A DNA stretch of 64,000 nucleotides from Myrica gale (Eukaryota; Streptophyta; Magnoliopsida; Fagales; Myricaceae), in contig OZ005620.1 of NCBI GenBank assembly GCA_963930655.1, positions 3,673,001 through 3,737,000 on the forward strand, given 5' to 3'. The translations under genes and the position numbers were made by a program. The notes beneath the pieces were generated by a model. That model was given only the letters and a program-made list of their open reading frames with translations, had not been told where the DNA came from and did not search any database. This document shows positions 32,400 to 45,440 of this stretch, piece by piece. The first letter of the stretch is position 1. Each line of letters begins with the position of its first letter.

Positions 32400-35300
32400 G
32401 AATGATTTTGCTTAATTGGGGGTTTGCCTAAATTAATGTTAAAACACCTGATCGAAATAAATGTCATGCCATCGCCATTTGTTACCAAACTCTTTATACG
32501 TTTAGTAGTCCTATGCACCATGCTGTTCATGCTCACTATTGTTTCTCCTTGTACAAGTGTTCCTTATAAAATCTGTTCAGTACTCATGATCTGATCAACT
32601 CCTACTTCAAGGCATGATAATTGGCCTCTTCATGAATTGAAAAGGCATGAATTAATTTATATTTTTTCAATTGAGAGATGACATTAGTGTGGTGTTTGGT
32701 TCAGGGGTTCGTCTCTACTTTAATGAACCCCTAGTTCATTGGACTGTGACGGCCTGCATGCATGCCCGCTGCATTCTTATAAGGAATATCATGGTTAATT
32801 AGCATTTATGCATATGCCTTATCTATGGATCATCGCAGTTCCAAATGTTCAGTAGCTTTTCTAATTAATTTCCTCAATAGCTGTTGGATGTTTTAAGACA
32901 GAATCAGGCCACAGAAACCCTGAACTTCACGCAAAGTTTTTCAGAGCACTCAATAATTTTGAATACTTTATTCAAGTTGGGGAGAAATAACAGAGAAAAA
33001 GGTTACTTACCCAAAAGGGAGAAGATCGGACAGAGGAAAGTGTTAACTGGCCGACCCTACTCATCCAAGAACATTGTTATGCATAGTCAAGTAGGTAAAG
33101 AAATGATCGAAGCAGTCCTTATAGATTGCAGGATAGTATTAAAAAAACAATCGCGTCACCGAAACATGGCGCTGGGTGGATAGTTTTCGTCTCAGCAGCC
33201 AATTAAACTCGACTACTCGAAAGTCCAAGCACCCACCCGTGTGAAGGTGTATTGGGACAAGAGTCATTTCCTTTCGTGTTCAAAACCAAAAAGCTATTTG
33301 TCAAAACCATTACGCATCAGTCTTAGTTAATGGTATCCACGTGACTCCATTCGTCCCCACACAGACATAAGCTCTTCGTCATGCAGATGCTATATTATTT
33401 TATTTTTTCCAATTAAATTTGTGCTGATTTCTTTATCTTTCCCTGTCACTCTAGTGTACCTGTCTATAGTTTGGTAGCCATAAAAAGTCCTCAATGGTTA
33501 GTGAAACCCTACTAACCAAAAGAAAGACGCCAAGATTAGGTGCCAAATGGTAAAAGCCTTGTAATACTGGTTTCCCTAGCAAAAAGACTTCGAGGTGGGG
33601 GTGATAGTTAATGTCTTATTTGTGGTCGTTTTCATGAGGTTAGACTTGTCATACAAAGGTTTGCCTGAAGTGTCAAATATATAATTTTCAAATGGCACTA
33701 CCTGGGCGGGTGACCTAAATCACAAGACTTGTACTGGCTTTGTCACCGTGTAAGTTTGACATGCCAGCGTCCATGGGTCTCACAACATTCCACATGCTAT
33801 ATTAAAACAAAATTTGGTAAGAGAGTAGTCAACAAGCGAACAAGATTCTCTTGTTGGGGTTCCGTAGTGAGTACGTTTCATTGCCTCAAATACATTACCC
33901 CATAAGTAAGTGAACTGCATTGAGGGGTGAACTTTGATTAAGTCAAAGTTTAGGTGTTTTTATCTCAAATGACCATGTATCTTATGAATGATGTCGGCTA
34001 ATAATTCCTAACTAAAAACCACGGAGCTATAGACGACTATAGAATGTAGCAGTACTTCCTTGTTCTCTGTTTCTCCAGGGAATACAAAATTTTTCCCAAG
34101 TAACCTTGTTGGAGACAGAATATTATAAGCCAGAACATGACATTCTGCAGTTGTCTTGCTTAGATTGCTAGCTATATATATATTGATCTCCGAACTTGCT
34201 CTACTTATTTCTGATCTGTTTAGAAGACAATAAATAAATGTTTTATAACTTGATGATTTGGGGGGGTGAAATTAGGAAAGAGGAAAAATGAAAAGCAAGA
34301 ACATCACCTGTTTGTTATTACAGAAGATCTCTTCATATATATCAAAATGTTGCCTTGAGAATACTCCAAATCCAGTGTACTAGGACTATAATCTGGTTCC
34401 TTTATGTGCTTAGACAACTCGGATAAAACTGTGACTGAGGAGAAGTGATTAACTACATCAGTAGGTTTTTCCTACAATTATACTTAATATTATAACCTTA
34501 TTCTTATTAAGGTAACAGAGGAAGGGAAACTGTCTCCCCCATAACAACAACATGTTAAATTTAGGGTTCGAGTGCTTCTTACCTAAATTTGGTAGATTAA
34601 GTTTTGTATTCTTTCTTGGATTAGGTGGTTAAATATATAATATAATTCTCTTCAGAGGACTCCATTAAGACATAAAATATGTAACCCATGAAAGACCATT
34701 TCATAATTACATAATTTACATGAATATACCCTGCTTTTTGAGTAAGGTAGTAAAAGTTATAGAGGGGTGAGATTGGAATAGATGGGTTTGGTTCTTAAAT
34801 TCATATTTTTTCAAATTAGAAAAATAAATAAAATCGGGAAAGAAGAAAGAGGAATTACTTATCAGAAACATAAAACATAAAAGTGGGAATCAATCTCGGG
34901 CTTGGATTCTTATCGGCCACATATATATTTGGAAGTATATTAACCTCAAAACATAAGAGTCCCTGCGATATCTTGTTCTGCCGTATAGGTAGCTTTAAGG
35001 TGGAAGGTTTCAGTTGGCATTCTTTTTCAATAATTATGCCATCAGGATTAGATTCAAAGAACAATATGACCAGAAGAAAGAGAAAGTACGGCCAGATTCT
35101 GTACTCAATCGTTTGTAGATTTCTACCTAGTCGGTTTTGGTTGTTTGCACTTTATAAGAATACCTCCCGACTTGGGTGGAAAAATACTGTTTTGTTCTCT
35201 TGTTCCATTGACGGGTTGGAGCGGTTAAGACTTACCGACAAAGAAAAAGAAGCAAGAGCAGATCACACGTGATCTTGACCTTTTGCGGGAACCATGCTAC

Positions 35301-37034
35301 TGTACTTTTTGGGCATAAGGCTGGAAATGGTGAAAGAATTAATTAATTGGCACCCACTTAGAACTTCAAAATATCAAAAGCCGCTCATGAGGAGTTATGA
35401 TTGTAAAGCGACACATATACTAACACTGAAGGATATATGCTAATGTTGCTGTGCTTATAAGAATTTTGTTGTATTCATTCATTAAATAAGTTATGACCTC
35501 CATTCAAGAGCTAGCCTCTTATGCTGTAGTAGTTCAAGAGGCCACATGATAATATATCTGCAATAAGAAAATGACTTGGTGTTTAGGCATTCCTCCTATA
35601 TTATATGTGCAATTTTTTATTAACTGGATGCCTGAATCAGCTTACGCGTACTTCTACTAATCTCAGAATTTGTGCAATTTGATACGGAGAGGAGTGAATT
35701 GAGCAAACCACTATACAAATTAATGGGGAACATTTCTAATTTGGCATGTTCTTCATTGCAAGATATATAATGCAGAGTGAAAGTGGGGAGGTGGTCTCAA
35801 GGAAGTGGTAACAATACACTTCAATGAGAGCATAGACTTGCTGGATTTGAGTCTCCGTGTGATGTTTAGGGATCATGGAAAAGCAAATCCATATATGTTT
35901 GTGAAACCAGAATCACAAAATTAAAATGTTACATCACTTGAGATCATGCTAGTTTCTTTTACAGTCTGGTGATTGTTAGGCTTTATGTAGGTTTATTCTT
36001 ATATGATTCGAATGTTTGAAATGCAAACCCAACAACATTATTCAGCAAAAAAAAAAAACAGAGAGCAAATGGTTCCCTATGGTAAGTGCAGATGTTAGAG
36101 AATTCAGAACCTTGCATAGCTGTTTTTGGATATTCTTTAGTCAGATCTTTATCTTCTATATTTCCCAAGGAAATTACTTCATGGAGAGGTTATTGAAATC
36201 TTGACCATTACAACAACAGAGATATCATCCAATTAAGTATCTTCCACATATGTGGTATAAATTGAGATTAAAACTTGAATCAATTAGTTCCAAATCATGA
36301 TAAAGATTTCAAAAACTCTCTAAAGAAGCATTCCAATCCCTCATGAATCATCATCTTTATTTGGTAAGGAGAATCCTGTGCCAATAAACATGAAATTAAT
36401 GGGTCGAAAATAACTTACTGGATTGGAAGAAAAGCACAAATACAACAAGGCAGGGTTAAGCTATCTTAAAGAAGGCTCCAAAAGTCTTGGTGCAAACAAG
36501 GGAAATATATTTAATTATAAACAAATATTCTACCGAGATCAATCATGGAAATCATGTTTGATTAATCTATGCTAATTGGATGGCAATGGTTTAAAGTCTT
36601 AGCTAGGTGGGTTATTATAGGACTACTTGTATTAGACTATTCCACAAATTAATGTCAGCATTCAAAGTGGATAACTAAAGTCCAGGGGAGCTTAAGCTTG
36701 ACTGAAGTGCTAGAGACTGTATCATTATACAGGACAAGGATTTAATAAATTAATTCAAGAAATTATGGATTGTCAATAATCTTCCTGGATCTCCTCCTAT
36801 TTATTGAGACATCAGGTCCTCCTATTTCATTGCAATTTGCAGGACCAGTGCTGTGGAAAGCCCTTGCGCTTTCTATCTCCCTCTAGTCTCTCTATCTCCT
36901 AACCATATATGTCCATCACAAAGTTGATGCAGTTAGATAAACTTTTCCTATAAGAGAATTGAAGAGAAGGGCTAGCTTAACGCCTTTGAGTTGAGTGGTC
37001 AGGCCGCCACGCCGGAAGGGATCAGGTTCATATC
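32400..37034. other. Intergenic DNA upstream of the MYB gene
   Basis: About 4.6 kb without a recognisable gene. Frames at 32884-33183 and 34883-35272 show no family motif. The last few hundred bases should contain the MYB promoter and 5' UTR. No single TATA box stood out. Confidence 0.5.
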
Positions 37035-38088
37035 ATGGGCAAAGGAAGAGCACCTTGTTGTGATAAGACTCAAGTGAAGCGGGGTCCGTGGAGTCCTGCA
37101 GAGGACATGAGGCTCATTACTTTCATTCAGAAGCATGGCCATGAAAACTGGAGGGCCCTTCCAAAACAAGCTGGTAATCAAGCCCCTCAGCCTCGTTCTC
37201 TCTCTCTCTCTCACAACTCACGTCGTTCGCTGCAGATATATTCAATGAAGCATTAACAGTTTTCATGTTTCTGATACGTTTGAATTGCTCGAAACAATAT
37301 TATCCTTTTACAGCAGATTAACAAGCCCGATCTCCGTAGAATCTCTAGTTATCTTAAAATTTTCCAATGTCCGTGGTTTTCTTACACCCAATAGTTTTTC
37401 ATGGTCGACTTCATTCGTCTTGTTCGTCCCTCAGTTCCATATCGATCACCCTTCGTCTGAATACTGCTGAATAATCGTGGGAAATCGTACTTTTCACTGC
37501 TGTTTTTATTTGCTGGATGGAAACGTACTGGAGACGAAGTTTTTCTTCAAACCTATGCCCAACTGGTAGGACTTCCCCTCTCACAATGACTTTTATATAG
37601 GACATCCTTTGACCCTAATATTTCCTACTAGCCAGAGTTTTGAAACGTTTTTTTACCTGTTTTGTGGGTTGTTTTACACCAGTAAACGTGAGTTTTTTGA
37701 TATGTTATCAATCATCAATGGAGACAGATATTTTTTTACCTTTTCTCTTTCAGATTCTGAAATTGAAATTTTCCCCAACCATCCGTTGTTAATGCGACCT
37801 TGAAAGTTTTCCTTCCATTGCGAGATATATATGGAAAATGACCTCAGATTAAATGACCGAAACCAGAAACTTGTGCTACCTCTCATAAGATCAGGAATAC
37901 GTGTACTTTGCAATATCTTTATATCTTTATGTTCTTATCAAATCACTCTATTCCTTTGGTTGCCATTTATGTATTTCTCCTCCCTGCAGCAGGCGTTTGG
38001 TCATTCTTGTGAAAAGAATAATAACTAAGCCCATCTTGGCCTCCAATTAAAGTAATCCAAGGAAGGAAAAGAAGGGCATTAAGACTGC

Positions 38089-38119
<31 letters not shown>

Positions 38120-39547
38120 GGGCAAGTCAAGAAATCCTACCTAAAAATGACAAAGTTAGGAAGCGATAACAACTGCCCGACAGACCTACACTTGTTCAAA
38201 TTCATAATCTGGTACCTAAATTAGTGTTGTAATGTTTTTGGCTTGACAGCGATGAAGAAGAGGAGAATTTGAACAAGTATGGTAGGGTAGCAATTTAAAC
38301 ATACAAAAAGCGCAGGAAAGCAAGCCATTTTCGGGTAACGATTTTGATGCATGCACCCACATTTAATAATAAGAGGAGGAAGAAAAAAGAGAAGCTGTTA
38401 TAGTCTCAAGGCGGTTGGAGCGTTGAAATTATGTGCTTCTGAAGTCACAAAGACTAATTATCTTTTTCCTTTCTTTTGGTTTCGCATGAAAGTTAAAAGG
38501 TTTTAAGCTCATCTACTGAAGTGGCTGTTCCTGATCTTATACTAGGGTTACTGAGATGCGGGAAAAGTTGCCGCTTAAGATGGATTAACTACCTCCGTCC
38601 TGACGTGAAGCGTGGGAACTTTACGGAAGAGGAAGAGAGAACCTTAATAAAGCTGCATGAAGCTTTCGGGAACAAGTAAGAGCTATACCTACTCTAATTT
38701 ATTTTTGTAGCATGTTGGTCGTTCTCTGTGAGGTTAATAATTAATATATATGAAATTACTTTGCAGGTGGTCCAAAATCGCTTCCCATTTGCCTGGAAGA
38801 ACAGATAATGAAATCAAGAACGTGTGGAACACTCATCTGAAGAAAAGGTTGGCTTCTAAAGAGGCCACTGCTCAGGGAGACGAGTTATCCTCCATAACTT
38901 CCTCATCCTCATCTTCGTCTAGCTCATTCACATCATGTGGGAACGCGAAGCAAAATACAGGAGTGGGAATCGAGTGTCAGTCTGATACAGGCCCGATATT
39001 GGAAGAGAAACCTCATGAAGCATGCGACTTGACACATCTTGACAAAGTAGAAGATTCAAAAGAAGAAGCTACAAATCAACTTGGCCCAGCCAAGTACCCG
39101 AGAGAACAAACGAGCTCTTCTGATTCTTCTTATGGTTCGAATATCTCAAACTCAAGTCCAGTTGATCATGTGTCATGGGAAGAAGTACGAATGGATTCAC
39201 TGTTCGATTATGGAGGACCGTATGATATTAGTAACATATTAGAGGAGGTGAACATGCCAGATATTTTGGACAAGCTACTGGAAATCCCATTGGAGGCTGA
39301 TGTTGACTTTTGGAACATGTTAGATAATTTAGAATTCACCGAATCTCACGAAATCCAAAATCTGGAGACGAAGGCTTGCCAAAGCTCAAGTTTTGGAGAG
39401 GAAAATAGCAAAGAAGTTGAGGACAAGAAGTGGCTGCGGTACTTGGAAAATGAACTCGGATTGGACGCAATGGGGGAAGAGAACTGGGAGATCTTAACCA
39501 ACGATGCAACTGAGCCAACTGCCCCAGGGCATTTGTCAGTATCATGA
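37035..39547 (+). CDS. MYB63: R2R3-MYB transcription factor, MYB58/MYB63 type
   Basis: Exons 37035-37173, 38546-38675 and 38767-39547, all GT-AG, giving 349 aa. The first intron is 1.4 kb and the second 91 bp, at the two standard positions for R2R3-MYB genes. The R2 repeat ([48 protein letters not shown]) and R3 repeat ([49 protein letters not shown]) are complete. The start [11 protein letters not shown] fits subgroup 3, which includes MYB58 and MYB63, activators of lignin and phenylpropanoid genes. The C-terminal part is serine-rich and acidic ([22 protein letters not shown]) and probably activates transcription. Intact. The exact paralogue (MYB58, 63, 10 or 72) is not certain. Confidence 0.94.
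38091..38118. repeat. (CA)n microsatellite in MYB intron 1
   Basis: About 12 CA units ending in TATATA. Confidence 0.9.
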
Positions 39548-39984
39548 ATTAGTTTCGAAGCCAGAATCCATATGCGTACAGATCAAGTGGCTTATTTTGC
39601 AACGTGACCCTCTTTGCCTCACAATTTTGAAATCTTGTGTTTGAAAAACGAGATCTGAAGGTGATTGGACCTTGAAATCATAGATCCTTGCTCCCTTGAT
39701 CTTTGCTCCATTGCTGATCTTTGCTCCTTTGCTGATCAGATATATATTTTTTTTGAATTTGATCGGACCTTGAAATCATATCATAGGTACACGATCTTCA
39801 ATACATGCTAAAAGTGATCGGACCTTGAAATCATAGGCACACGACCCTTGCCAAACGTATCTCTGCTTTGTCTTTTTTTTCTCTCTCTTTCACTCACCTA
39901 TTTTTTTTTTCTCTCAAAACGGAGATTTGCTGTAAGTACAGCGGAGGTGAAATTCACCAACTTTTAAGGATGCGGAATTTTGTT

Positions 39985-40344
39985 GCTCTGATACCAAGAA
40001 GAAAAATGTGAAAATGAAGAGGGGAGAGAAATAGTAACAAGTGACAAGAAATTTTAAGTGGTTCGGTCTAGAAGACCTACATCCACTGTGAAAGCCCTCT
40101 ATGACTGTATTTTGTATTATGAGTTCATACAGATTACAATTGAAGATCTCTATTTATAGAGATAATACAAAGTATAATAGGAGAATATCCTGTATTTAAA
40201 TTAAAATCTCTACATTTGAATTTGAATTTGAATCTTCAAAACAATATAAAAAATTTGATATTGTGATAATCATAATATCATATCAAATCTTTAAGATTTG
40301 ATTATGATATTATCTCTAACGTATATGACTATAAGAGCCCATCA
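39985..40344 (-). mobile_element. Copia-type LTR with adjacent primer-binding site (fragment)
   Basis: On the minus strand an LTR-like sequence of about 348 bp starts TGATGGGCTCTTATAG near 40344. It contains the AGTGGATGTAGGTCTTC and GAACCACTTAA words typical of plant Copia LTRs. It is followed by TGGTATCAGAGC (39985-39996), the primer-binding site for initiator tRNA-Met. Internal sequence seems to continue towards 39600, with three copies of a GATCGGACCTTGAAATCAT word. No second LTR or coding region is visible, so it is an incomplete fossil about 440 bp beyond the MYB stop. Confidence 0.6.
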
Positions 40345-42785
40345 AAATTGACTTTTATTGTAGGAGACAGAAAGTTATAATTAGGTCCATTAGGTCATCT
40401 TGCATGTATCTGAAAGCAAATTCCAATTTTTCTTCTGTTATTTTATTTTCAGCACTAGACAAGAAATATGGTTATTATCCCAATTGATCAGGACTGTTTA
40501 CTAGAAAGAAATTGATAAAGTGATGTCTGTTAGAACAACGTGCGAAGTGGGTAGGTGATGTACCCCAGCTCCTACTGTTCTGTGACATTTGACACTTCAT
40601 GTTAACCTCCACCTTAAATGAGCATAACATCAAAGGACAACCTCCAGTTTGACATATGGATCCTGCAGCATAGACCTTTGATTTGACGTTGAAATATGTC
40701 TTTGTCTGGTAAACAAAGTGATCATGAGGCTGTAAGACGTGATCTTCATAAACCCGGTTGAATTTCAACTGCCAAATTAATCATTTGGGCAAGATCTTAC
40801 CAAACTGGCGCAAATAGTCTTCTTTAGCTGCATTCTTTTTGGCTAGCTGGTGCCATTCCACGTCACGCATTGACTGCAAAATGTTTGGCTTTCAGAGAAA
40901 CCGAAGAAAAGTAAGCATTTCATGAATACATAAATTGATAGCCGAGGAAAGACATCAATTAGTTAATGCTCCAATAGACATTGAACATGTTTAAGGGCGC
41001 GCTACTATATATATATATATATATCCAACGAGGACAAGATTCTTGATATCATATTAGAGGTATTGTTAAAATTTAGTAAAAAAGTGAAGAGTGATTATAA
41101 AAATTTAAATAAATATTATAATATAAAATAATAATTTGATAGGGAGAAAAATATAATTTTGTAATTTTTTTAATTAGATCCAAAATTTTGAATACGAAAG
41201 AAAATATAAAAAACATCTAGACTATGACTTTCACCATATGAGCCTACCCTTCAAGAGCCGTGCAAACTTATAGGTACCATGAACCGAAAAAACGAAAGAT
41301 TTCCTCCCTCCTGTAAATGATTGAGATCCAAGATTCTCTCGATCTAATTACATATTCCATGCATGCATCTCTAGTGATCCTGGATGTCTACATTTGTATG
41401 AGGCACCAAAGGGCAAATTCATACCAGACAACATCAAAGAGCCATTATGCCATATATAGCTGCCCTTATACTGTGAACCTAAAGGCAAATTCAAATAAGA
41501 AAGCAGAAAAGAGGCAACCTTGCTGTATCTTTAAACTGTGGGGGTCTTTTTTCACCGCTTTGAGACACTGTATCTTTAAAGTACTGGCGACTGACACTGA
41601 CTGTAGCATTATTTGAAGTAACCCAATTGACTTTCTTAGAAAAAGACGAAAATTGAATGTAAAATTGTAAAAGTACTGAGAAATTTTGAATTATTAATGT
41701 TTTGATTCTTGCTCCACGATCATGAACAGGAGATTATGCATTCATGATGCAAATAAAGACTTTGGTTGCTGATACTAGAGATTTAGGTGGTGTTTGTGGC
41801 CCGGAAATTTCGAGCAAAACAAACTCCATTTTCATATCTCACAATTTTGGGCCGTATTAATTTTAGGACGTTTTTGTCAAGTCCTGACATTTCTATTCAT
41901 ACCCTTGAATGATTTACTACGTAAATATATCCTAAGGGCCGAGATGGAAAGCAGAAAACACATGGCCCCACCTCTGCTCTGATCGAACTGACACAGACTG
42001 ACTGAATTTCTGCAAGGCAGCAAAGGTGTTTGACATTTCCAACGGTGTACAGAACACACTAAAAAAAACCAATAAACTTATTTGAATGCGGCGCAACAAA
42101 AAAAAATCAATAAACAAACCAACAAAAAAACCACACAAAAAAACCAACAAAAAGTCAAACAAACAAACTCAATGATTGCCAATCATTGGTAATAATTATC
42201 CCAAAATTTTTCAACATCTACACAAACACACTTCAAAATTTTAACAACTTTTATCATACTCCAATAAACCTCAATTTCACAAGATTCCCAAAATTTTGGG
42301 AATATGCAATCAAACATCCCCTTAGGTGAACATGGAAAAGAGATTCTCGTAGAAAGGAATGAAATTTCCTCACAAGAGAATTGAAACCTTTTGACTGAAC
42401 CAGAACAAATTAGTGAAGTTGATAGTACTCCATGGAATGGTTTTTCACTTGTTCCCTCTCCTACACTAATTAGCCACAATATGATGTTTAATTGTCATTC
42501 ACTGTGTTGTGGATTTGCAGAGACGCTGGAATAGATACGAGGCCAATGCCTAACGGTTATGTTTCGAATTTTGACCATATAATGAGAGCAGTTTCGACCC
42601 ATTCTCCTGTTGGGGGTCCGTGAACCCTCACTTGACCCGTTTAATCCTAATGGGCGAAACCCCGCTTGCTTAATCGGACCCGTTTCGTCTCTTCTTCTTC
42701 TTCTTCTTCAATGTTCGCGGTTTTTCTCTTTTGTCTCTTTCTCTCACATTCTGTGTCTGTCAAGTTTCCTCGTCTAAGCCTTCGA
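40345..42785. other. Intergenic DNA between the MYB gene and the TTI1 relic
   Basis: No gene recognised. A small (TA)n run lies near 41005-41024. A MITE-like AT-rich stretch with CCCAAAATTTT / AAAATTTTGGGAA inverted ends lies at about 42192-42301. The last 100 bp before 42786 should hold the former TTI1 5' UTR, including a CTT/TCT-rich tract at 42690-42710. Confidence 0.5.
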
Positions 42786-43028
42786 ATGGACGAAACCGAT
42801 ATAATTACCGGCGGGTTCTCGGACGAAGAAGTTCAAGAACGAGAAGGAGAAGACGCAAGAAGAGGCAGCGTGTTTTCGCAGCTAAAACCCCATTGCGTTG
42901 AGCTTCTAGAGCTGGTTCAAAACCCTTACAGGAACTCCTCTGCAATCTCCGATATGCTTCAATTTCTTCGCAACTCTTCGCCCTCTGCTCTCCAGCCCTT
43001 CTTCGAGTATGCCATTTCCCACATATCT

Positions 43029-43066
43029 GTGTGTGTGTGTGTGTATATATATATACGTATATATTC
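43029..43066. repeat. (GT)n(TA)n microsatellite
   Basis: GT units followed by TA units, just inside the first TTI1 intron. Confidence 0.85.
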
Positions 43067-45440
43067 CACTTTGTGCCTAATGGAATTCTGAAATTTATTG
43101 TGAACTAGCGAGAGTTGATATATAATAGTAACTAATTCTTTTAATGAAAAAGTTGGAATTATAAGCTGTATTATTAGAATAACTCTAGTGGTTTATGATA
43201 AAAATTTGTAGAACCATTTTGGATAAATGCACATCTTTTGATGGCCTGATTGGTTGAAGGACAAGCTTTTGAGCGTAGATGTGAATTTCCTGATGAAAAT
43301 TAACTTTCGCTCCGTTTGGTATGAGGTGAGTGGTGGAAAAGCATGTTCGGCTATGATTATGCCTCAAAGACTATTGTCATAATTTGACTTGTGAATGTAG
43401 AGTTCTAAACTGAGCGCACTATTCGAAGTAGAACAGTAGTTTCCTCTTATCTCCCTTTTATGAACACGGAATGATCACCATTGCTGCTTGAGTCCTCATG
43501 TCACCTCTTTTCACCTGCAAACTTTACCTTACTCTCCCTGAGCTCTCCGGTGAAGATGGCTGCTGATTGAAAATTGGTGGTTGGATCTTCTATAATAAAT
43601 GTGGTGCATATGGCTAAAGTAAGTGAATAACGGCAGGCATAAAATTGCTATAGTTTTCGGCAAGGTTTAGGTTGCTACAAATATACTGGAACTTTGGATA
43701 AGTCGAATCGCATGACGATGGCACTTTCGGCTTCAATTCTAATTGTACTTAAGAAATCGATGTTGAGCTCTTGTCAAATACAGTTTAAATTGTTCAAAAT
43801 TGTTTGAAAGGTGGCATCTTTCACGTGTGATGGGGATTGGCTTGACAAAGATTTGGATTTGTACTAGTGTCCGTTTTCTGTTCCATCAAGATTTGGTTTT
43901 GAGAGGTTCCAGTGAGTATGAGCTATTAGGAAAGGTCACAGCCAAAGTATAAGTAATGGGGGTTTTGGACTGAAACTGATGAACACAAAACTCTAGGAAG
44001 AGAGAACTCGTTATGATATTGTTGGTCACATTCTATCTGGGAAATAACTGAGTCTTCTACATAAATGGTCTTCTCAAATGGAATTAGCAAGAATGCTTGT
44101 TCAGAGGATCCATGCACATGTTGCATACTTGTTGAACATGACACCCTTGGAACATTTCTTCACTTGTGGTGCATATGTCCCGCGTCCTTCCATTATTTTA
44201 GGAGTGACCTACTACACACCCAATCAGTCTCTCATCTTATGACCCTGCCATCCACCTTCCAAAATCTGGAGATGAAATCAATAGTACATTATGTGGATGA
44301 AGTGTGGTCCCAGTGGACATATCGGAATGAAAATCTTGGGTTTTACAGCACAGGGGACTAAAATAGTGAAAGATAAATAATATTGGGAAGTGTAAGGGAT
44401 GAGGGGAAGTAGTGGTAGAGGCAGAGCAGTGGCTTTGGGAAGAGATATCAGTGTGTTGGTATCTTATTTATATCTAGGAGTTCTCTTCTCGTTCTCTTCT
44501 TAAAATACTAAAGCTATCATGCTTCTGCTTCTCTTCTCGTCCTTCTCTTGAAATACTAAAGCCCCATGCTGCTTGCTCGGTATCATTTTGTATATTTGCG
44601 ATGTGTTTCTGTGCAGACTTATGTTAGTGTCCACATTCTATCTACTGAAAAGAGGAAGAAAAGTTCTATGTTAGTGTCAGTTAGCAGTGGTGTCGACACT
44701 TGATTTACACTGGAGATAAAAATGAATCAACTGAGAAAAAGCAGTGTTGATACTGAATGTTACACAGCTATTCGGCATGAATGTCCAACCTCTACCAGTT
44801 ATGTTTCGGATCTCAAAATATAGCTAGGGCTACATAGATGAATCATTAACCATACATAATGAACTAAGGGGAAGGTTCAATATTTAATCATCAACTTGGA
44901 GAGTCTAAATCTCATCTATTAAAGGTGATTTTTTGTTTCCCTCATAAAAGAACTGCACCTTTTGTTCAAGAGTTCTTCAAGATGGTCCATTTCAAGGATC
45001 CCAGTTCCTTTTGTTTTGGAAACTTCATGGAATCTACCGTTCTTATAATGAATTTTCAGCTAGATGTTTTGCACTGCCAAGCATCATAACGACTGAATTG
45101 CTTTATTGGAACTTAACTTATACAGTTTTGACTCTTTGGTGAACATGTTTAAGCAACAGAAGCCAATAGCCAGGCATTGATAAATGAAAATGGATGGCTA
45201 GTTTTTGTCCTTTTAGATTACGAACAACAAAGGATGAATCGGGTGATAATGGTTGATGGAAAAGGAGTACGAAATGTGATTTTAAAGAGCCGATAATACT
45301 GAAAATTCTGGATTATAGCCCACATGTAAACCTCTCCAACTGCTCTAATGTTGTTTTAATAAGATTGTAGCCCACATTTAAACCTTCCAATGTTCCGTGT
45401 TTCTTAAAAATTTACATTTTGGTTATCATCTCTCTTTCAG
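43067..45440. other. First intron of the TTI1 relic
   Basis: 2.4 kb between exons 1 and 2. No other gene or clear transposon recognised. One 98-codon frame (44065-44361) has no convincing match. Confidence 0.55.

Noticed and set aside
44065-44361. A 98-codon frame in the first TTI1 intron
   Set aside because: A loose LINE-like feel (cysteine/histidine spacing) but no motif strong enough to call.
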